Source: Burkholderia cepacia (GTDB lineage: Bacteria > Pseudomonadota > Gammaproteobacteria > Burkholderiales > Burkholderiaceae). From it: a DNA stretch of 64,000 nucleotides. The notes under the pieces are model-generated. The model searched no databases. It was not told where the DNA came from and saw only the letters and a list, made by a program, of their open reading frames with translations. Shown here piece after piece: positions 53,080 through 61,177 of this stretch (position 1 is the stretch's first letter; each line of letters starts with the position of its first letter). Where the stretch lies: positions 744,001 through 808,000 of the forward strand of contig NZ_CP013444.1 in assembly GCF_001718835.1 (NCBI RefSeq). The letters run 5' to 3'. The position numbers and the translations under genes are program-made.

Positions 53080-54060
53080 GTGGATGCAAATGAACAACGC
53101 ATAGTCGTCATTTTTTTGAGCGCGGGGTTTTCGATGGCACAGGCCGCGCGTCTGGTCGAGGCCTTCAATCTCGCCAATCGCTCGCAGACCGTCTGCGCGG
53201 CGTATCAGTTGAGATTCGTGTCCGCGAACGGCGGATTGCTCCAGTCTTCATCGGGCGTGCAGGTCGCGACCGATGCGCTGGACGACGATCATGGCAGGCG
53301 TGCCTACGCATTCTTTCACCTGCACGGCGATCACGCGCTCGTGGCGTGGAACGAGGACCTGCTGCGCCGGCTGCGGGACCTTCAGGCGAATGCCCGCTGG
53401 GTCGCGGACGGGATGAAGCTCGCGACGATCGCGGCGTCGAAGTGGGAGAGCGCGCGCGAAGACGCCGCGTCGCTCGCCACCGCGAGCCTCGTATCGGCGG
53501 CGAAGGACGTCGAGCCGTCCGAGCAGGCGGCGGATGTGCTGTCGGCGGTCATGGACATGTTTCGGCACGATCTCGGCGACGGCGCGGTGGAAGAGATCAC
53601 CCGCCATATCTCGCGGCCGGTGGACGAGCGGTTCGTCCAGTCGATGTGGGCGATCCGGGAACTGAGCGCTAGCCCGTCGATCCGCACGTCGATGCAGCAA
53701 TTGCGCGCGCAGAGCGTCAACCGCATCTCGATCGCGAACGCCGCGCAGGCCGCCGCGATGAGCGAGCGCAATTTCCTGCGGCGCTTCAAGAAGGAGATCG
53801 GCGTGACGCCGACCGAATTCGTCCAGCACGTGCGGCTCGAGCGTGCCTGCCACATGCTGGTCCACACGACGCTGCCGGCCGACAAGGTCGCGCGCCGCAC
53901 CGGGTTCGGCAGCGGCGAGCGGCTCGCGAAGCTGTTCCGCCAGCGGATGCTGATGTCGCCGACCGAATACCGCACCAGCGAGCGCGCGCGGATCTCGAAG
54001 GTCGGCATCGCACTGCCGTATGCGCCGCCGATGCAGCGGTCCTGCGGGCTCGCGCCCTGA
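53080..54060 (+). CDS. GlxA-like AraC-family regulator
   Basis: A 326-residue regulator with a DJ-1/PfpI-type N-terminal domain and a C-terminal AraC double helix-turn-helix. The latter has ISIANAAQAAAMSERNFLRR, IGVTPTEFVQHVRLERACHML and VARRTGFGSGERLAKLF. The start is a GTG at 53080 preceded by a GAGG site. It stands alone after a long AT-rich gap. The signal and targets are unknown. Confidence 0.85.
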   Translation: MDANEQRIVVIFLSAGFSMAQAARLVEAFNLANRSQTVCAAYQLRFVSANGGLLQSSSGVQVATDALDDDHGRRAYAFFHLHGDHALVAWNEDLLRRLRDLQANARWVADGMKLATIAASKWESAREDAASLATASLVSAAKDVEPSEQAADVLSAVMDMFRHDLGDGAVEEITRHISRPVDERFVQSMWAIRELSASPSIRTSMQQLRAQSVNRISIANAAQAAAMSERNFLRRFKKEIGVTPTEFVQHVRLERACHMLVHTTLPADKVARRTGFGSGERLAKLFRQRMLMSPTEYRTSERARISKVGIALPYAPPMQRSCGLAP

Positions 54061-54252
54061 CGGGGGGCGAAGCGGTTCGCGGCGTGATCGAGGTCGGGCC
54101 CCGCGGATTTCACGGCGTTTTCCCCGAGGCGGCAAGGATGGCGGAGCATCGCGGTTGACGCTCGCCCCGACGGGCGAACGGCGAGCGGTGTTGGCGCCGG
54201 GCGGGCCGGCTTTCGTACAATCACGGCGTTCCGGTCTCAGTGACGCCGCGCC

Positions 54253-55569
54253 ATGCCCTTTTTTCCCACCACCGCCACCGCCCCTTTCTGCCCGTCGGAA
54301 GTAAAGGGCAGCATCACGATCGATGCCGGCGCGCCGCGCTGGCAGAAGCTCAAGCGCTTCTTCGGCCCCGGCCTGCTGGTCGCGATCGGCTACATGGATC
54401 CCGGCAACTGGGCGACCGACATCCAGGCCGGCTCGCAGTTCGGCTATTCGCTGCTGTGGGTCGTCGCGTTCTCGAGCCTCGCGGCGATCTTCCTGCAGAT
54501 GCTCGCGGCGCGGCTCGGCCTCGTGGCGGGCAGGGATCTCGCGCAGGCCAGCTACGACCGCTACGGGCGGTTCGGCCGCGTCGTGCAGTGGGTGACCGCC
54601 GAGGTGTCGATCATCGCGTGCGACATCGCGGAAGTCCTCGGCTGCGCGCTCGCGTTCAAGCTGCTGCTCGGCGTGCCGCTCGCATGGGGGATCGTGCTGA
54701 CCGCGCTCGACACGGTGATCGTGCTTGGCCTGCAGGGCAAGGGGTTCCGGCAGATCGAGGCGATCGTGCTCGCGCTGATCGCGACGATGGCGTTCTGCTT
54801 CGTCGCGCAGGTCGCGATCACGCCGCCCGACTGGCACGCGGTGGCCGGCGGGCTGGTGCCGGGCGATCCGGGCCACGACCGCAAGGACGCGATCGTGCTC
54901 GCGCTCGGCATCGTCGGCGCGACGATCATGCCGCACAACCTGTACCTGCATTCGTCGGTCGTGCAGACGCGGCGGGTGGTCGGCGGTGCGCGCGGGGTGA
55001 TCCGCGACACGCTCGCGCTGGTGCGCATCGACACCTGCGTGTCGCTGTTCGTCGCGATGCTCGTCAACGCGGCGATCCTGATCGTCGCGGGCGCGGCATT
55101 CCATGCGACGGGCCAGCACGACGTGACCGACATCGAGCAGGCGTACCGGCTCATCACGCCGATCGCGGGCGGCGCGGCCGCGCTGCTGTTCGGCATCGCG
55201 CTGCTCGCGTCGGGGCAGAGTTCGACGCTCACCGGCACGATCGCCGGCCAGGTGATCATGGACGGCTTCCTGCACACGAAGATTCCGTGCTACCAGCGCC
55301 GGCTGATCACGCGCGGGCTCGCGCTCGTGCCGGCGCTGATCGGCGTGCTGTGGCTCGGCGACGGCTCGGTCGGGAAGCTGCTCGTATGGAGCCAGGTGCT
55401 GCTGAGCCTGCAGCTGCCGTTCGCGATGTGGCCGCTGATCCGCTCGGTCAGCGATCGCAACACGATGGGCGAGCACACGATCGGGCGCGGGATGCAGGCC
55501 GTCGCGTGGGCGCTGTTCGTCGTCATCACCGGCACGAACCTGCTGCTGATCACGGGCGTCGCCGGGTGA
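54253..55569 (+). CDS. mntH: Nramp-family Mn2+/H+ symporter MntH
   Basis: A 438-residue Nramp transporter with eleven predicted helices. The metal-binding motifs are both present: DPGN at residues 49-52 and MPHNLYLHSS at about 226-235. It imports manganese (and iron) with protons and supports oxidative-stress resistance. No MntR box or Mn riboswitch was recognised in the 190 bases upstream. Confidence 0.93.
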   Translation: MPFFPTTATAPFCPSEVKGSITIDAGAPRWQKLKRFFGPGLLVAIGYMDPGNWATDIQAGSQFGYSLLWVVAFSSLAAIFLQMLAARLGLVAGRDLAQASYDRYGRFGRVVQWVTAEVSIIACDIAEVLGCALAFKLLLGVPLAWGIVLTALDTVIVLGLQGKGFRQIEAIVLALIATMAFCFVAQVAITPPDWHAVAGGLVPGDPGHDRKDAIVLALGIVGATIMPHNLYLHSSVVQTRRVVGGARGVIRDTLALVRIDTCVSLFVAMLVNAAILIVAGAAFHATGQHDVTDIEQAYRLITPIAGGAAALLFGIALLASGQSSTLTGTIAGQVIMDGFLHTKIPCYQRRLITRGLALVPALIGVLWLGDGSVGKLLVWSQVLLSLQLPFAMWPLIRSVSDRNTMGEHTIGRGMQAVAWALFVVITGTNLLLITGVAG

Positions 55570-55751
55570 GCGCGGGCGGGGCGGCCGGGGTGCGCGCCGC
55601 TTCGCCGGTCATGAACACGGCCTATGACCGGGCATAACGAATATTCATTTCATCGATTGGCGGCATTCGCGTACGCTGGCCGTGCGTTTGCCGCCGGGCG
55701 CACGCTGCGCAGGGCTGCGGCGGCGCCGGATCATTTACGGGAGTCGGACAG

Positions 55752-56540
55752 ATGACTGTGGTTTCTTCGCGCCTTGCCGGCAAGTGCGCATACATCACGG
55801 GCGCCGCAGGCGGCCTCGGCCGCGCGATCGCGCGCCGGATGGTCGAGCAGGGCGCGCGCGTGTTCGTGACCGACATCGCCGACGCGGCGGTGCTCGACGC
55901 GTTCGCGCAGGAACTCAACGCAGGCCATGCGACGCCGGTCGCGTTCGCCGCGACCCAGGACGTGCGCGACGAAGCGCGCTGGCAGGCGCTGCTCGCGCAG
56001 GCGGTCGATGCGATGGGCGGGCTGTCGGTGCTCGTCAACAACGCGGGCGTCGGCTCGATCGGCTCGCCCGCGCAAATCGAGCTGGACGAATGGCGGCGCG
56101 TGATGGCGATCAACGTCGAGAGCATCGTGCTCGGCTGCAAGCATGCGCTGTCGTATCTGGCCGAAAGCCATCCCGCATCGATCATCAACATCTCGTCGGT
56201 CGCCGCGTTCAAGGTCGAGCCGGATTTCACCGCGTACAACGCATCGAAGGCGGCGGTCGCGTCGCTCACGAAGTCGGTCGCGATCGACTGCGCACGCCGC
56301 GAGATCGACGTGCGCTGCAATTCGATTCACCCGGCGTTCATTCGCACGGGGATCGTCGAGCCGCTGTTCCAGTCGCTCGGCGAACGCGACGCGACGCGCA
56401 AGCTCGCGCGCGGCATTCCGCTGCGCCGGCTCGGCGAGCCGGACGACGTCGCGCACGCGGCCGTGTATCTCGCGTCCGACGAGAGCCGTTTCGTGACGGC
56501 CGCCGAACTCGTGATCGACGGCGGCATGTGCGCGGTCTGA
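55752..56540 (+). CDS. Short-chain dehydrogenase/reductase
   Basis: A 262-residue classical SDR. The cofactor motif TGAAGGLGRAIAR is at the N-terminus, NNAG follows, the catalytic Ser is in NISSVAAF, and the YxxxK pair is in YNASK. It ends with the usual PDDVAHAAVYLASDES and VIDGGM. Substrate is unknown. The next gene starts 37 bases later with a GGAGGAGA site, so the two oxidoreductases form an operon. Confidence 0.93.
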   Translation: MTVVSSRLAGKCAYITGAAGGLGRAIARRMVEQGARVFVTDIADAAVLDAFAQELNAGHATPVAFAATQDVRDEARWQALLAQAVDAMGGLSVLVNNAGVGSIGSPAQIELDEWRRVMAINVESIVLGCKHALSYLAESHPASIINISSVAAFKVEPDFTAYNASKAAVASLTKSVAIDCARREIDVRCNSIHPAFIRTGIVEPLFQSLGERDATRKLARGIPLRRLGEPDDVAHAAVYLASDESRFVTAAELVIDGGMCAV

Positions 56541-56577
56541 CGCGCACCCCGAACAACAACGACCGGAGGAGAACATC

Positions 56578-57594
56578 GTGTCCACACCCGTGAACCGCCA
56601 ACTGCTGCTGAAGACGCGCCCGGAAGGGCGGGTCGGCCGCGAACATTTCTCGCTCGTCGAAGCGCCCGTGCCGGCGCTCGCGGACGGCGAGGTGCTCGTG
56701 CGCGTGCTGTACCTGTCGATGGACCCGACCAACCGCGTGTGGATGAGCGACGTGCCGCAGTACCTGCCGCCGGTGGCGATCGGCGAGGTGATGCGCGCGC
56801 TCGGCATCGGGCGCGTGGTGGCGTCGCGCAACGCGGGTTTCGCGGCAGGCGATCTCGTGCAGGGGCTCGTCGGCTGGCAGGACTACGCGCTCGTGCCGGC
56901 GGACCAGGCCGCGCAGCTCGTGACGTTGCCCGCGCAGTCGGGCCTGCCGCTGCCGACGCTGCTCGGCGCGTGCGGGATGAGCGGACTGACCGCGTATTAC
57001 GGGCTGACGGACATCGCGCCGGTGCAGCCGGGCGAGACGCTCGTGGTGTCGGCCGCGGCCGGCTCGGTCGGCTCGATCGCCGGCCAGATCGGCAAGATCC
57101 ATGGCGCGCGCGTGGTCGGTATCGCGGGCGGTGCAGACAAGTGCCGCTACCTGACCGAGACGCTCGGCTTCGATGCGGCCGTCGACTACAAGGCCGACGA
57201 TTTCCGTCAGCAGCTGAAGGCCGCGACGCCGGACGGCGTGCACGTGAATTTCGAGAACGTCGGCGGCGAGGTGATGCGCGCGGTGCTTTCGCGGATGGTG
57301 ATCGGCGGGCGCGTCGCGCTGTGCGGCGTGATCTCGAACTACAACAGCGGCCGTGCGGCGGACGACGTCGGCGTGCTGATCTCGAAGCGGCTGACGATGC
57401 GCGGCTTCCTGATCCTCGACTATCGCAAGAGCCGCGAGGCCGTGCAGACGCTTTCCGGCTGGCTGCGCGACGGCCGGCTCAAGGCCGAGGAAACCGTTGC
57501 CGATGGTCTCGAAAACGCGCCCGACGTGCTGAATCGCCTGTTCGACGGCGACCATCGCGGCAAGCTCGTGCTGCGCGTCGATCCGGACGCGTGA
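56578..57594 (+). CDS. Zinc-independent MDR NADP-dependent oxidoreductase
   Basis: A 338-residue medium-chain reductase of the prostaglandin-reductase/CurA type. It starts at GTG 56578 after a GGAGGAGA site. It has LYLSMDPTNRVWMSDVPQY, LGACGMSGLTAYYGL, the NADP fold VVSAAAGSVGSIAGQIGK, and no zinc-binding Cys set. Such enzymes reduce the C=C bond of alpha,beta-unsaturated carbonyls. It pairs with the SDR upstream, perhaps in lipid or aldehyde turnover. Confidence 0.92.
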   Translation: MSTPVNRQLLLKTRPEGRVGREHFSLVEAPVPALADGEVLVRVLYLSMDPTNRVWMSDVPQYLPPVAIGEVMRALGIGRVVASRNAGFAAGDLVQGLVGWQDYALVPADQAAQLVTLPAQSGLPLPTLLGACGMSGLTAYYGLTDIAPVQPGETLVVSAAAGSVGSIAGQIGKIHGARVVGIAGGADKCRYLTETLGFDAAVDYKADDFRQQLKAATPDGVHVNFENVGGEVMRAVLSRMVIGGRVALCGVISNYNSGRAADDVGVLISKRLTMRGFLILDYRKSREAVQTLSGWLRDGRLKAEETVADGLENAPDVLNRLFDGDHRGKLVLRVDPDA

Positions 57595-57803
57595 GCCGCA
57601 TGAGCCGAGCGCGTGCTGCCGCGACGGCCAGATTGTCATGAAACGTCATATCGGGACGGTGTCTGTATTGTCCGATCTCGTTTTCGGACTCGTCCGATAT
57701 GTTGTCTCGACGTTTCTCCCTAAAGTGAATGCCGACATGCAAGGCGGCATGACCCGTGCGTCACGCCGCCGTTTCCGGATGAACGGCAAGGGAGAGGCGA
57801 CAG

Positions 57804-58313
57804 ATGCAGGCAGCGCGGCAGCGGGAAGCAACGGCGATCACGAACGCAACGGGCGCAACCGGTGCGGTATCGCGCAACCGCACGCTGTGCGCGCTGCTGG
57901 CGGGCATGTGCGCCGCGCTGTTCGCATCGGGGGCAGGTGCGGCCGGGCAGGTGAGCTTTTCCGGCGCGCTCGTCGCGCAATACGACGTCACGCTCGCGGC
58001 GCCGTCCGTCGCCGTGAGCGAACGGGCAGCCGATGTCGATGTACGGGACGCTTCAGTGGCGGTGACGTTCGATGCGCACGACCGGCGCTTGCCGGGCGCG
58101 CGCATCGTGCTGGCCGATGTGCTCGGCGTGCCGTTGGGGCAGCCGGAAGCGTTCGGCGTGCGCGCGACGTGGCGCGATGCGGCCAGCCGGCGGATCGTGC
58201 CGCCGCGCGCCGACGGCGCGTATCGGGTCGGGCCGCATGGCGGAACGATGACGGTTGCGGCGTCGGATGCCGGTGCGGCCGGGCCGATCGTGATGAAGAT
58301 TCTTCATCCGTGA
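57804..58313 (+). CDS. Small secreted protein of unknown function
   Basis: A 169-residue protein I do not recognise. A basic N-terminus leads to a hydrophobic segment at about 27-43 (LCALLAGMCAALFASGAGA) that looks like a signal peptide cut after AGA-A. The mature part of about 120 residues is rich in Ala, Val and Asp and probably beta-stranded, with no Cys. The upstream gap contains a GTCCG/CGGAC dyad at about 57670-57690. It probably acts in the periplasm. Confidence 0.6.
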   Translation: MQAARQREATAITNATGATGAVSRNRTLCALLAGMCAALFASGAGAAGQVSFSGALVAQYDVTLAAPSVAVSERAADVDVRDASVAVTFDAHDRRLPGARIVLADVLGVPLGQPEAFGVRATWRDAASRRIVPPRADGAYRVGPHGGTMTVAASDAGAAGPIVMKILHP

Positions 58314-58396
58314 CGGGCGGAACTCGCCCGTATTTCCCGGCCCGGATGTGGATATTGCATTGCGCGGCCTGTCATTCGCAACCGGCCGGCGATAAT

Positions 58397-58434
58397 GTGA
58401 CGCAAGCCGCGCCCGCGGGCGCGGCTTGCGTCAC
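58397..58434. terminator. 38-bp perfect palindrome overlapping the permease stop
   Basis: A fully palindromic 38-bp sequence (arms of 17 bp around CGCG) extends over the stop codon of the minus-strand permease gene. It lies between convergent genes and can end transcription of both. Confidence 0.75.
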
Positions 58435-59483
58435 TCGGCTTGTTCGGCGCGTGCGTAGATGTCCCAGCTCGCCATGAACAGCGCGGCGACGAGCGGCCCG
58501 ATCACGAAGCCGGTGATGCCGAACAGCGCCATCCCGCCGAGTGTCGAGATCAGCACGACCCAGTCCGGCATCTTCGTGTCCTTGCCGACGAGGATCGGGC
58601 GCAGCAGGTTGTCGACGAGGCCGATCACGCCCACGCAGAACGCGACGAGGATCGCGCATTTCCACACCGCGCCGATCATCAGGAAGTAGAGCGCGGCCGG
58701 CACCCATACGAGGCTCGCGCCGATCGCGGGCAGCAGCGACAGGAACGCCATCAGCGCGCCCCACAGCACGACGCCTTCGATCCCGAGGATCCAGAAGATC
58801 AGGCCGCCGAGCGCGCCCTGCACGAGCGCGACCGCGATGTTGCCTTTCACCGTCGCGCGCACGACCGTCGTGAACTTGGCCAGCAGCAGGTTCTTGTGCT
58901 CGTCGTCGAGCGGCAGCGCGCGGCGCACGCGTCGGCCGATCTCGCCGCCGTCGCGCAGCAGGAAGAACACCATGTACAGCATCACGCCGAAGCTCACGAC
59001 GAACTGGAACGTGTTCTGGCCGATGCTGAGCGCCTGGGTGGCCGCGAGCTGGCTGATCTGCGCGGCGCCGTCGGTCAGTTTCTTCTGGATGCCCGGGATG
59101 TTGGTCAGCCCGTACTTCTGCAGCAGGTGCTGGATCGACGTCGGCAGCGCGTGGATGATGTCCTGGAAGTACTGCGAATAGTTCGGCTGCGCGGTCTTGA
59201 TTTCTTGGTACACGTACGCGATTTCCTGCACGAGCGTCGCGGCGACGAACACGAGCGGCAGGATCACGATCAGCACGATCAGCGACAGTGTCACGAGCGC
59301 GGCCAGGTTGCGCCGTTTGCCGAAGCGTGCGGCGAGCCACCGCTGCACGGGCTGGAAGAGGATCGCGAGTATGGTGCCCCAGAACACGGCGCCGGAAAAC
59401 GGCGCGAGGATCCAGCAGAGTCCGACGGTGACCGCGGCCAGCAGGAAATAGAAGAATTTTTGGTGGTCGTGTCCGCTATCCAT
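58431..59483 (-). CDS. AI-2E family permease
   Basis: A 350-residue inner-membrane protein of the AI-2E/PerM family. The family layout is visible: two N-terminal helices, FRRNLAAL-type loop region, a periplasmic segment around residues 100-150, then AVALVQGALGGLIFWILG and FLSLLPAIGASLVWVPAAL, and a C-terminal LVDNLLRPILVGKDTKMPDW followed by LIGPLVAALF-like helices. Substrates vary in this family, including autoinducer-2 and cations; none is proven here. The ATG at 59483 is the start. Confidence 0.9.
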   Translation of the reverse strand: MDSGHDHQKFFYFLLAAVTVGLCWILAPFSGAVFWGTILAILFQPVQRWLAARFGKRRNLAALVTLSLIVLIVILPLVFVAATLVQEIAYVYQEIKTAQPNYSQYFQDIIHALPTSIQHLLQKYGLTNIPGIQKKLTDGAAQISQLAATQALSIGQNTFQFVVSFGVMLYMVFFLLRDGGEIGRRVRRALPLDDEHKNLLLAKFTTVVRATVKGNIAVALVQGALGGLIFWILGIEGVVLWGALMAFLSLLPAIGASLVWVPAALYFLMIGAVWKCAILVAFCVGVIGLVDNLLRPILVGKDTKMPDWVVLISTLGGMALFGITGFVIGPLVAALFMASWDIYARAEQAE

Positions 59484-59612
59484 GGTGGCAACCGCGTGAG
59501 GGTGAAATCCGTCGGCCCGGCGTGTCCGGGACGGCCCGAACCGGAGTATGCCCGCAAAGGCGCGGAAGTCATAGTTGCCGCGGACGGCGTGCGCATGAAA
59601 ACGCCGCGGGCT

Positions 59613-59917
59613 AGGGCCTGTTCACGCTAATAACGGGCTTGCGAACGTGCCTTTCCGCCCGCAGACTTAAAGATACAAGGAGGCGCAATAGCCGTAGCTA
59701 TTGCAACGACGAACGACGCCGCCATGCGGGCGGAAAGGCACGTTCCCCTGATCTTGAAAATTCATTCGTGGGGGCCGGCCTACGGGGCTGGCCGCCAGAA
59801 GGGCCGATCGCCGCGTCATGCTCCTCACGAATACGTCGAGTATTCGCTTCGTCGCATTCCTTGCGCTCGGCCCTTCTGGTGGCCAGCGCAAGCCCGTTAT
59901 TAGCGTGAACAGGCCCT
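59613..59917. repeat. 305-bp nested inverted-repeat element
   Basis: Perfect 31-bp terminal inverted repeats (59613-59643 and 59887-59917) enclose two side-by-side arms. Arm 1 has a perfect 21-bp inverted repeat (59643-59663 with 59725-59745) and a short inner hairpin at 59684-59703. Arm 2 has a 21-bp inverted repeat with one mismatch (59785-59805 with 59866-59886) and an inner hairpin CGAATAC/GTATTCG at 59828-59846. Folded, it would be a Y-shaped structure. No transposase is present. It could be a non-autonomous mobile element or a structured RNA. Confidence 0.85.
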
Positions 59918-59969
59918 CAGCCAGCGGCGCTGGAGGAACGACGCGGGTGCGGCGCGCGGCCGCCCGGCG

Positions 59970-60554
59970 TCAGAGGTTGAGCTTCGTGACCTTCGTGCCG
60001 TTCACCGACAGGTCGCCCATCAGGCCAGCGTTGGTCAGGACCAGCACCTCGACCGGTGCGGTGGCCGTGTTGGAGTCGACCGCGCCGTTCGCGCCGACCT
60101 TCACGACCGCCACCGACGCGTCGGCGCCAGCCGACCAGCCTTCGGACTTGCGGAACGAATCGAGCGCATCCTGCGTCATGAACAGGAACACGATCGCCTT
60201 CGACTGCGCGCCGGCCTGCAGGCCGACCGACAGCGACGACGTGTTGTAGTAGCCGACCGTGCTGCCGCCGACGCGCAGCGCGCCGTTGCCGGACTGGCCG
60301 CCGACGATGAAGCCGGCCTGCAGCACGCTCGGGAACACGAGCACGCCGCGCGATTTCGCGACGAGTTCACGCGAGCCCGGCACCGTCGAATAGAGGCGCG
60401 AGAGCGTCGCGTTGACGCTGGCGTCGATCGACTGGCGCTTCGACGCGCTCGCCGCGGCGGGCGGGCTCTTGTCGGGGGTGGTCGTGCAGCCGGCGAGCGC
60501 GAGGCTGCCGAGCAGGACGGCGGCGGCGGCCTGGAACACGAGAGTCTTTCGCAT
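59970..60554 (-). CDS. YSC84-related lipoprotein
   Basis: A 194-residue lipoprotein with the lipobox LAGC at Cys23 (signal MRKTLVFQAAAAVLLGS). The mature part has the YSC84/Bpsl1445 features: VPGSRELVAKSRGVLVFP, AGFIVGGQSGNGALR and GVLVLTNAGLMGD-type end. Related Burkholderia proteins bind lipids and are immunogenic. Probably outer-membrane or periplasmic. The ATG is at 60554. Confidence 0.85.
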   Translation of the reverse strand: MRKTLVFQAAAAVLLGSLALAGCTTTPDKSPPAAASASKRQSIDASVNATLSRLYSTVPGSRELVAKSRGVLVFPSVLQAGFIVGGQSGNGALRVGGSTVGYYNTSSLSVGLQAGAQSKAIVFLFMTQDALDSFRKSEGWSAGADASVAVVKVGANGAVDSNTATAPVEVLVLTNAGLMGDLSVNGTKVTKLNL

Positions 60555-60605
60555 GTTTGTTCTCCTTCGTTGTCGGGTTGGGAACGACGCAATGGCCGAT
60601 CGGGA

Positions 60606-60989
60606 TCAACGACGAGCAAGGAGCAGGCCCGCAACGAACGCGAGGCCGGCAACGACGCCGGCGGTTTGCCACGGGTTGTCTTGCACGACCTGCGACACGC
60701 GTTCGGCGGAATCGCGCAGCCGGGCGGCCGCGGAATGTGATGCGACGTCGAGCGTGCTGCGCGCTTCATCGAGACGCGACTGCACGCGCTTGCGCAGCGC
60801 GGCGATGTCGTCTCCATCGTTCTTCAACAAATCCTCGAGTTCGTTGACGAGTTCGCGCAGATCGTCCTGCGTATCCGCGTTCAGGTTACGCGCAGCGGAA
60901 CGGGTGCTGCGCCCCACGCGGCGTCCGGTGCGACGGATGTCGGACAGGCCGCGGTCCAGCTTGTGTTCGATCGAGTCGGTGAGCGCCAT
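60606..60989 (-). CDS. DUF883 (ElaB/YqjD-like) protein
   Basis: A 127-residue small protein with a long helical N-terminal region (DDLRELVNELEDLLKNDGDD) and a C-terminal hydrophobic anchor with NPWQTAGVVAGLAFVAGLLL, the layout of ElaB/YqjD. Such proteins sit in the inner membrane and bind ribosomes in stationary phase. ATG at 60989. It is 51 bases upstream of the YSC84 gene on the same strand and may be cotranscribed with it. Confidence 0.88.
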   Translation of the reverse strand: MALTDSIEHKLDRGLSDIRRTGRRVGRSTRSAARNLNADTQDDLRELVNELEDLLKNDGDDIAALRKRVQSRLDEARSTLDVASHSAAARLRDSAERVSQVVQDNPWQTAGVVAGLAFVAGLLLARR

Positions 60990-61177
60990 GGTGTTTATCC
61001 TCCGTGAACCAAGCAGAATTGAAGACACGAAAAAGTCGCTCCAACTTATGTGATTCGCCCGACGCGGGGGAGTTTCGTCACACGCTTTCAGTTTCGTCGG
61101 TGCACGACGCGCGAAGCCCCGCCAGGCATGGCGCGACGGGAGGAGCATTTTTTTTCGCCCGCAGGGCCGGCGTGCAG

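Noticed and set aside
59667..59891. 74-codon minus-strand frame inside the inverted-repeat element
   Set aside because: It runs through the repeat arms, has no ribosome site, and is explained by the element itself.
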